Positions 59,401 to 64,000 of a stretch of DNA of 64,000 nucleotides are shown in pieces (positions within the stretch are counted from its first letter, which is position 1; the number at the start of each line of letters is the position of its first letter). The translations under genes and the position numbers were made by a program. Source of the DNA: Paraneptunicella aestuarii (GTDB lineage Bacteria > Pseudomonadota > Gammaproteobacteria > Enterobacterales > Alteromonadaceae); assembly GCF_019900845.1 (NCBI RefSeq), contig NZ_CP074570.1:1984001-2048000 (forward strand), read 5' to 3'. The notes below the pieces were generated by a model. The model worked only from the letters and a program-made list of their open reading frames with translations. It was not told where the DNA came from and ran no database searches.

Positions 59401-59490
59401 AGGATGATGAAAGGGTGAGCATTGCACGGCTTGTAGCCACTTTAAACGGATATCCAGTACATAAATGGGAAAGAGTGCATCAAAAGGCAT
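56410..59490 (-). CDS. Cas6-reverse transcriptase-Cas1 fusion protein
   Basis: The 1026-residue protein joins three activities. Residues 1 to about 300 are Cas6-like (RAMP), ending in the glycine-rich loop GIGQNRQFGLGRYAL (277-291). About 340-570 is a group II intron-like RT: motif A SDIDGFFD with Asp432, the GIPQGSPLSPL motif (482-492), and catalytic FADD (515-518). A low-complexity linker (about 575-695) leads to Cas1 (about 700-1026), with Glu850 (GYEG), His915 and Asp927 (DLMEPFR) as the expected metal ligands. By analogy with Marinomonas type III-B systems it should acquire spacers from RNA as well as DNA and process pre-crRNA. All catalytic residues appear intact. Confidence 0.95.
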   Translation of the reverse strand: MPFDALFPIYVLDIRLKWLQAVQCSPFHHPLVYGWLKHLLNNHTQTPAFFLDLPECSRVAYNKGDEYQFRLILVRPEAEFFNFLISQLRALPVSAKPLEAKAAFNNNLELLTLTDALTQTEVFHANDFTALTSLSFACLSQQLKQALASPQGCLLRLTAPTRLLKSFKDRETAKGEARFARDAKDITLELLLERMYTGIATLLSEFTPPPRPKMPTLPTGSSSESHWFWLNNDYKNNDYKNNKNSKQCGGMFGECRLHISDIDDFWLQVILLSQLLGIGQNRQFGLGRYALFDAQQQPIQIPPPINAATPWLKHIQRDELLQLALEKSQASSNTDITSLKQQLEQIAQNHYAVPMLEGSILQKPGKAPRPLAVPPFLDRVLQRVIQQAIQPSIEALMYEKSYGYRPNKSRLNALMDIRQAKREGYHWVFESDIDGFFDSVNRDHIQKRLFGLFGEAEFVQVIINWLAAPVVFNGHAVERKMGIPQGSPLSPLVANLILDDFDNDLQAQGFRLIRFADDFIVMCKSKEQAEQALALATESLAEHDLELNKRKTAIKSLDQGFHFLGYLIVGELALPSKAPASKQKQGIPSGSWLASLPESLQQLALNNSTTTPDETPQPSTSEPDQALAANVSNPIEHPEPPLNTRVKSTNSQNTGIESSNIESTAQETTVKFTDYLLEQHSSPSALNDSPIQPVGERDRQGTLLCVSGDACTIHCHQQRLSVSRDEEVVVNQPFSAIRCIVLFGHHQITSQCLHQLMQAHIPVHYATTMGRYIGCTSAPITQSYSQQLWQKQHQLSNEQQLALSQQLVECRIRNMQDVLRRHNSPNTQALSPLVQAALMASNVNMLRGYEGAATQQFFHAFTDLLPEWCEFNHRQRRPPPDPANALLSLGYTLLYGYSDTLIRVAGLLPWIGVFHQSGGTHAALASDLMEPFRHLVERSVLTLLRRNQITREHFTLNENESGKIACYINSEGRKIFLGHLLTLMESPAATYQQEDTVTPSQALYQQAVSLVNYHQQQGEFTPWRVR

Positions 59491-59634
59491 TGCCAGTCCT
59501 TGTCCGTTGTAGAGTTTCGGCGGGGAATAAACAACTATCCCGAGTTATTTAACGGGGAGTAATACTAGCCGAAAGTTACGCCGTTGCAAGCTGGATAGAA
59601 TGAAATTGGCAGAGAATATGACCTTAAAGGTAAG

Positions 59635-59670
59635 GCGGTTTTTACGGGGGAGTCATTGTAAAAACCGCTG
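59635..59670 (-). terminator. Hairpin at the distal end of array 2
   Basis: An 11-bp perfect inverted repeat, GCGGTTTTTAC and GTAAAAACCGC, lies at the end of array 2 transcription and upstream of the cas operon start. It has no T tract on the minus strand, so it may be a processing or anti-readthrough structure rather than a classical terminator. Confidence 0.5.
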
Positions 59671-59779
59671 GTTTTTCCCCTTTCCGTCGTCATGCTGAAT
59701 TTATTTCAGCATCTCTTTTTTCAACCATCTTGCCAACTGTTTGGAGGTCCCGAAACAAGTTCGGGATGACCTTCGGTCA
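59671..59779. repeat. REPIN-like insert E5 (type 1)
   Basis: Two-hairpin GTCAT...ATGAC element in the degenerate terminal repeat of array 2; the partial repeat to its right received a second element (E6). Confidence 0.82.
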
Positions 59780-59793
59780 CTTCAAACAGCTAG

Positions 59794-59900
59794 TTTTTCA
59801 CCTTTCCGTCGTCATGCTGAATTTATTTCAGCATCTCTTTTTCAACCATCTTGCCAACTGTTTGGAGGTCCCGAAACGAGTTCGGGATGACCTTCGGTCA
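59794..59900. repeat. REPIN-like insert E6 (type 1)
   Basis: Type 1 element separated from E5 only by a 14-base repeat fragment, with no spacer between, so it represents an insertion into the partial repeat left by E5 (or a tandem duplication). Confidence 0.85.
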
Positions 59901-60119
59901 CTTCAAACAGCTAGTGGTTCCAGACTTGTCAAAATGGTGATTTTTTTGAGGTCAGCATGTCTCAACAGCTTCAAACAGCTAGTGGTTCCAGACCTCTAGA
60001 TCATCACGGCACTTTGCCTCATTTAAAGGTCTCAACAGCTTCAAACAGCTAGTGGTTCCAGACGACACTTTTACGTTATTCTTGGATACGAAGATATTCT
60101 CAACAGCTTCAAACAGCTA

Positions 60120-60259
60120 TCCCAAAGTCATGCCGCAGAAGATGCGGCATCCAGTTGCACCTTTAGTCGCAAGTATCACCCAAGTTTCAGCATCTCTTTT
60201 CCAACCATCTTGCTAACTGTTTGGAGGTCCCGAAACGAGTTCGGGATGACCTGCGGTCA
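60120..60259. repeat. REPIN-like insert E7 (type 2)
   Basis: Type 2 element, a close relative of E2/E4 (small indel in the first hairpin loop, CGCAGAAGATGCG). It splits the repeat at 60097. Confidence 0.87.
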
Positions 60260-60341
60260 CTTCAAACAGCTAGTGGTTCCAGACGGTGGAAACCAAGGAA
60301 CAAGAACCACAGCATTTGTCTCAACAGCTTCAAACAGCTAG

Positions 60342-60451
60342 TTTTTCACTCTTTTCCATCGTCATGCTGAATTTATTTCAGCATCTCTTTTTTCAACCAT
60401 CTTGCCAACTGTGTGGAGGTCCCGAAACGAGTTCGGGATGACCTGCGGTCA
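60342..60451. repeat. REPIN-like insert E8 (type 1)
   Basis: Type 1 element splitting the repeat at 60318; TCCCGAA/TTCGGGA and ATGACCTGCGGTCA end as usual. Confidence 0.87.
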
Positions 60452-60612
60452 CTTCAAACAGCTAGTGGTTCCAGACAATTTGGGGAATGTTTTTTGAATA
60501 AAGAACAAAAAGTCTCAACAGCTTCAAACAGCTAGTGGTTCCAGACCTAGAGTGAACTGAAAATGTTCCTTCCAACTTGTTGTCTCAACAGCTTCAAACA
60601 GCTAGTGGTTCC

Positions 60613-60738
60613 GTCATCCCCGCGAAGGCGGGGACCCATAAACACAGGCGTTTGAGAATGTAACAGCCCTCAACTATTTCGCACTATATCAGTGCGGAGT
60701 TAATGGATTCCTGCCTTCGCAGGAATGACTGCGTGATA
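60613..60738. repeat. REPIN-like insert E9 (type 3)
   Basis: A different element family, starting GTCATCCCCGCGAAGGCGGGG and ending with an ATTCCTGC/GCAGGAAT hairpin plus AATGAC. A third hairpin (GCACT/AGTGC) lies in the middle. It has the cleanest junctions: the 21-bp repeat segment 60592-60612 is repeated exactly at 60739-60759. Confidence 0.9.
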
Positions 60739-60826
60739 CTTCAAACAGCTAGTGGTTCCAGACTTAGCTAGCGTGATAGGAAAGGAGGCGTGGTGGTCTC
60801 AACAGCTTCAAACAGCTAGTGGTTCC

Positions 60827-60924
60827 CCTTTCCATCGTCATGCTGAATTTATTTCAGCATCTCTTTCAACCATCTTGCTAACTGTTTAGAGGTCCCGAAA
60901 CAAGTTCGGGATGACCTTTGGTCA
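60827..60924. repeat. REPIN-like insert E10 (type 1)
   Basis: Type 1 element with the same 21-bp flanking duplication as E9 (left copy ends ...GTGGTTCC at 60826, right copy begins CTTCAAACAG at 60925). Confidence 0.88.
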
Positions 60925-61006
60925 CTTCAAACAGCTAGTGGTTCCAGACAGTTGATCGATATTCTGCTGGTTGCCAAGTTATTGTCTCAACAGCTTCAAA
61001 CAGCTA

Positions 61007-61149
61007 TCCCAAAGTCATGCCGCACGAAGATGCGGCATCCAGTTGCACCTTTAGTCGGCAAGTATCACCCAAGTTTCAGCATTTCTTTTTCCAACCATCT
61101 TGCTAACTGTCTAGAGGTCCCGAAACAAGTTCGGGATGACCTTCGGTCA
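61007..61149. repeat. REPIN-like insert E11 (type 2)
   Basis: Type 2 element, first of three in one repeat (61007-61393). Confidence 0.87.
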
Positions 61150-61163
61150 CTTCAAACAGCTAG

Positions 61164-61273
61164 TTTTTCACTCTTTTCCATCGTCATGCTGAATTTATTT
61201 CAGCATCTCTTTTTTCAACCATCTTGCTAACTGGTTAGAGGTCCCGAAACAAGTTCGGGATGACCTTCGGTCA
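61164..61273. repeat. REPIN-like insert E12 (type 1)
   Basis: Type 1 element, separated from E11 and E13 only by partial repeats beginning CTTCAAACAG. Confidence 0.87.
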
Positions 61274-61295
61274 CTTCAAACAGCTAGTGGTTTCC

Positions 61296-61393
61296 CTTTT
61301 CCATCGTCATGCTGAATTTATTTCAGCATCTCTTTCAACCATCTTGCTAACTGTTTGGAGGTCCCGAAACGAGTTCGGGATGACCTTCGGTCA
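61296..61393. repeat. REPIN-like insert E13 (type 1)
   Basis: Type 1 element, third in the tandem series; its left partial repeat has one extra T (GTGGTTTCC). Confidence 0.87.
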
Positions 61394-61764
61394 CTTCAAA
61401 CAGCTAGTGGTTCCAGACTCAGTTGGTCAAACAAATGAATGACAAGCTTTCAGTCTCAACAGCTTCAAACAGCTAGTGGTTCCAGACGAAGCGAAATACA
61501 AGTCGTGGAGGGGCATATCTGTCTCAACAGCTTCAAACAGCTAGTGGTTCCAGACTAGAATCGATGAGGTTGCCAGCTTGGCTGGTTTATGTCTCAACAG
61601 CTTCAAACAGCTAGTGGTTCCAGACAAGAGTGAGCAGTCGATTTCCTTAGCTACAAAAATGTCTCAACAGCTTCAAACAGCTAGTGGTTCCAGACGACTT
61701 ATAATTCAAATTCAAAAGCAGGGCCTTAAGTCTCAACAGCTTCAAACAGCTAGTGGTTCCAGAC

Positions 61765-62055
61765 TGCACCTATTTTAGCCTGTGTCATACAAGGGCTGGA
61801 GGGGGTATTTTGGCGAACCTCTGAGGAATTGTCCAGAAACCTGTGGATAAGTGCTGGAATTATTTGGGCGATGGCGTTGCAGCCCTTTATTGGCGTGGGT
61901 TGGCGAGTCTCGGCTTGTTTTTGGTGAGGGCTTTTTGAACCTTTTTCTCTATTTTTCAATTGATTACCCTCAATTTATTAATGTTATCCACAGTTGATGA
62001 AACAGGTTCGCCAAATTGAGTTATCCACAATTAAAGACGCTTTTTCTGTGAATAA
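61765..62055 (-). promoter_or_regulatory. Leader of CRISPR array 2
   Basis: It duplicates the leader of array 1, including the same 12-bp inverted repeat (TTTGGCGAACCT and AGGTTCGCCAAA) and the -10-like TAAAAT near the first repeat. The two leaders differ mainly after the second DnaA box and diverge completely beyond 62056. Confidence 0.85.
61842..62055. promoter_or_regulatory. Four perfect DnaA boxes in leader 2
   Basis: Boxes: 61842-61850 (TTATCCACA, minus), 61984-61992 (plus), 62021-62029 (plus) and 62047-62055 (TTATTCACA, minus). Offsets from the first leader base are 77, 219, 256 and 282, identical to leader 1. Confidence 0.8.
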
Positions 62056-62543
62056 CCTGGTTTTTAACCTCTCAACCTATAAAACTTGTTGTCCGAGCTA
62101 GCCGCGAAACAGCTTGGTTGGTGCGATTATAACGTAATATAGCTACACATTCATTGCTTAATATCAGCTGGTTGGAGAGGGGAAGTCGATACCTTAGCGT
62201 TCTCAGGCGTGAGACAGGCGATGACTAAAAGCCAATCTGTTTACTTTAATTTTATGGGGTTGTATGGTTATAATCCGGTGCTTCTTTGGGGGCTTTGTTG
62301 TTGTGCGTTATTTTTAAAGAAGGTTGATAAAATGCGCCTTGCTAGTGTGGGGCGCCTGTTGTAAACAATCTATTTTTTTGTTTTTTCTATTGTCTGTTTT
62401 TTCTATTGAGAAGCGCGCTACGATCACAAAACACTGAAGAAGGCAAGGGGGATAAGGAGTATGTGGTTTATCCGTTAATGATGTTGCCATTCCTGTTCGA
62501 GCAAATGTTCGTGTTATGGTTTTAGTCAGGGATTATACAAATA
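62056..62543. other. Intergenic region between leader 2 and the membrane-protein gene
   Basis: No well-supported gene. A 47-codon frame (62221-62364, ATG, weak ribosome-binding site) and two very short frames just before the next gene (62461-62478 after AAGGAG; 62478-62525, overlapping it by ATG/TAA) are possible leader peptides. The T-rich stretch at 62370-62410 probably includes the promoter. Confidence 0.4.
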
Positions 62544-64000
62544 ATGTCCAGAATTGCTGGAGAGCCTTTCCATTTTTTATGGCGCAAATATGCGTCTTAT
62601 GTACATGATTTTTTCTTATTACTGCTTACGCTGATTTTTCTGATTAGCGTTAACTGGCTTGCAAAGCTGGTGATCCAGTTTTTCTTTGGCTCAAGTGCCG
62701 ATGACAATACGCTTCTTTTGTTAAAACATCATAGTCTTACTGTAGCGAACCATTTTACTGTGCAGGTAAATCTGGTTTGGCTGGGGTTGTGTCTGCTGTT
62801 GGGTGTGGTTGTGATTAAGGTTGTCTGGTATCACTTTTCCAAAACTCAACAGGAGCGCCGGGCGATGGACTTTGGGCATTACCCCGGCATTTCCTTGTTT
62901 CCGGGAACCTTGCAACATGCGGCGTTATTAACCTTTCTGGTGTTTTTTGGCATTGCTCTGGGGTGGCTAAGCGACGGCATTAGTGCTGTGTTACAAAGCC
63001 ATTGGCTGAACAGTTCTCGGCTTTGGCTTTTTAGTGGCGGTTTGCTGCTTGTTTTAACCGTGTGCCAACGGTTGTCGCTTCAGTTGGGGGTTATTGTCGC
63101 GGTTAGTGCTTATACCTTGCTCCTTATGTATTGCACTGCTCCTCTGTGTTGGGCGTTGGTGTTGTCGTTGCTTACCGGATATGTATTTTTTGAGCAGGTG
63201 AAAGCTTATGCTCAACCCAAGAGCGTTACGTTAGGTAAAAATGAAGGGCATCCTGCTTTTGGCCATTTGATTGTGTTTTTATCTGCATTGAATAAGCCTG
63301 TGCAACAGGCTGTGTTTCCTGCCGATGTTCGAGAGCGTTTGCGCAGTCAACTCAATGATGTGGTGGATGAAGCCTTAATTCAAGCACTTGGGCAACCCGT
63401 CTGGCATAAAGACGGGGTTGATAAAATAAGGGATAAAGGCAAGACGATGCAAAAGGTTTTGCAAGATGATCCCAATCTGAAAGAGATAAAAAGTTTGCTA
63501 GACGATGCTCATTATTGGCTGGATTTTATTCGGCTGGTGTTGGCGTGTTGTGTGCAAAAATCAAAGGTGCTTGATTTAGAGAAACGAGATTTAAAGGCGT
63601 TAGATTTCCAAGGGCGAGAATTGCGCCCATTGCCAATATTGCTAAGCCAGGTTGTGTGTTTTGTTGATGCGGTTACCAGCAAGGTGACTAACTGGCAAAT
63701 GATGTTGATCGCGATGGAGCATCATCTCGGTTTTAACCGGTGTTCCAGGCTGGGTATGGGGCCTCCTGCCCCTTTGCCTTTGGTAGATGCCAGCAAGTTG
63801 AGAATGAGTTTTCTGCTGTCAAAAGATGAGCAGTTCTTTGGTAATACGAGTGCGTCCAGTATGAGTGAATTAGGCTTGTTGCAATCTGTTTTTGCGCTTT
63901 ATAGCGATCCTCAGTTAGGGGCCTTGCTTCAGCCCGCGAATTGCAATGGCAACAAGGTTTTCGACCCTAAAAAACAGTGCTTTGTATATATGGATACACA
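62544..64000 (+). CDS. Multi-pass membrane protein with cytosolic domain, partial (possible CRISPR ancillary protein)
   Basis: The frame is open to the right edge (485 codons seen). Hydrophobic helices lie at about residues 23-48, 74-96, 124-145, 158-174, 180-197 and 200-216; the rest is a soluble region. That region has a strand-like HLIVFLSALNKP (241-252), an intervening helical insertion, then TNWQMMLIAMEHH (382-394) and KLRMSFLLSK (418-427). The alternation of hydrophobic strands and helices could be a Rossmann-like (CARF/SAVED-type) sensor, but I cannot confirm it. It diverges from leader 2 and probably starts the operon that continues outside the window. Confidence 0.6.
   Translation, partial: MSRIAGEPFHFLWRKYASYVHDFFLLLLTLIFLISVNWLAKLVIQFFFGSSADDNTLLLLKHHSLTVANHFTVQVNLVWLGLCLLLGVVVIKVVWYHFSKTQQERRAMDFGHYPGISLFPGTLQHAALLTFLVFFGIALGWLSDGISAVLQSHWLNSSRLWLFSGGLLLVLTVCQRLSLQLGVIVAVSAYTLLLMYCTAPLCWALVLSLLTGYVFFEQVKAYAQPKSVTLGKNEGHPAFGHLIVFLSALNKPVQQAVFPADVRERLRSQLNDVVDEALIQALGQPVWHKDGVDKIRDKGKTMQKVLQDDPNLKEIKSLLDDAHYWLDFIRLVLACCVQKSKVLDLEKRDLKALDFQGRELRPLPILLSQVVCFVDAVTSKVTNWQMMLIAMEHHLGFNRCSRLGMGPPAPLPLVDASKLRMSFLLSKDEQFFGNTSASSMSELGLLQSVFALYSDPQLGALLQPANCNGNKVFDPKKQCFVYMDT

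Larger units (their letters stand above)
59650..61764 (-). CRISPR. CRISPR array 2: 14 repeats, 13 spacers, 6 repeats interrupted
   Basis: Same 35-bp repeat and orientation as array 1, spacers 32-35 bp. Intact repeats: 59959, 60029, 60512, 61453, 61521, 61591, 61661 and 61730. Interrupted repeats start near 59660 (degenerate, two elements), 60097 (first base changed), 60318, 60582, 60796 and 60984 (three elements in a row). The five leader-proximal repeats are clean. It lies upstream of the cas operon and is transcribed toward it. Confidence 0.97.

Noticed and set aside
62221..62364. 47-codon frame in the region right of leader 2
   Set aside because: Weak ribosome-binding site and no recognisable features; mentioned only as a possibility in the intergenic entry.

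Overview
The window looks like the chromosome of a marine gammaproteobacterium of the Alteromonadales type. This rests on synteny (purN-purM-DUF2066-hda, arsC-wrbA, bepA, perM, bcp-gcvR-dapA-bamC-purC, sohB near topA, nrdA-nrdB-yfaE, ubiG with a HAD phosphatase) and on a TonB receptor / tryptophan-halogenase / SapC / DUF6445 cluster typical of that order. No rRNA or tRNA gene was recognised. All calls come from reading the sequence; no database search was possible.

Layout. 1-13.4 kb: end of sohB, a dicarboxylate symporter, a large Ig-repeat lipoprotein, astB, topA, a secreted beta/gamma-crystallin-type protein, and fadE. 13.4-19.3 kb: an AT-rich accessory island with at least two convincing integron attC sites and no integrase (an orphan cassette cluster), short cassette genes, a frameshifted gene and its truncated copy, a duplicated pseudogene, and two copies of a nested palindromic repeat found four times in the window. 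19.3-31.3 kb: conserved housekeeping block. 31.5-37.2 kb: ribonucleotide reductase operon (with paired NrdR-like boxes), HAD phosphatase and ubiG. 37.7-44.0 kb: TonB receptor, halogenase, SapC and DUF6445 genes. 44.1-49.3 kb: bcp, gcvR, dapA, bamC, purC and a carbamoyltransferase of unclear specificity. 49.3-54.3 kb: an HlyD/ABC/FtsX export operon with a candidate sigma-54 promoter and two upstream TCCC-N6-GGGAC sites.

54.4-64 kb is the most unusual part: the adaptation module of an RT-type CRISPR system. A single 1026-residue Cas6-RT-Cas1 fusion and an overlapping cas2 sit between two CRISPR arrays that share the same 35-bp repeat, the same orientation (leader on the right, transcription leftward) and near-identical leaders of about 290 bp. 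Two features appear undescribed. First, each leader carries four perfect DnaA-box 9-mers (three TTATCCACA, one TTATTCACA) at exactly matching offsets, preserved even where the flanking bases of the two leaders differ. Second, 10 of the 26 repeats are split by 13 insertions of three kinds of REPIN-like double-hairpin element with GTCAT...ATGAC ends, always at the same place in the repeat and in the clearest cases flanked by a 21-bp duplication of repeat positions 11-31. Both arrays keep exactly five uninterrupted repeats next to the leader. A multi-pass membrane protein gene, possibly an ancillary effector, runs off the right edge; interference (Cmr/Csm) genes are not in the window.
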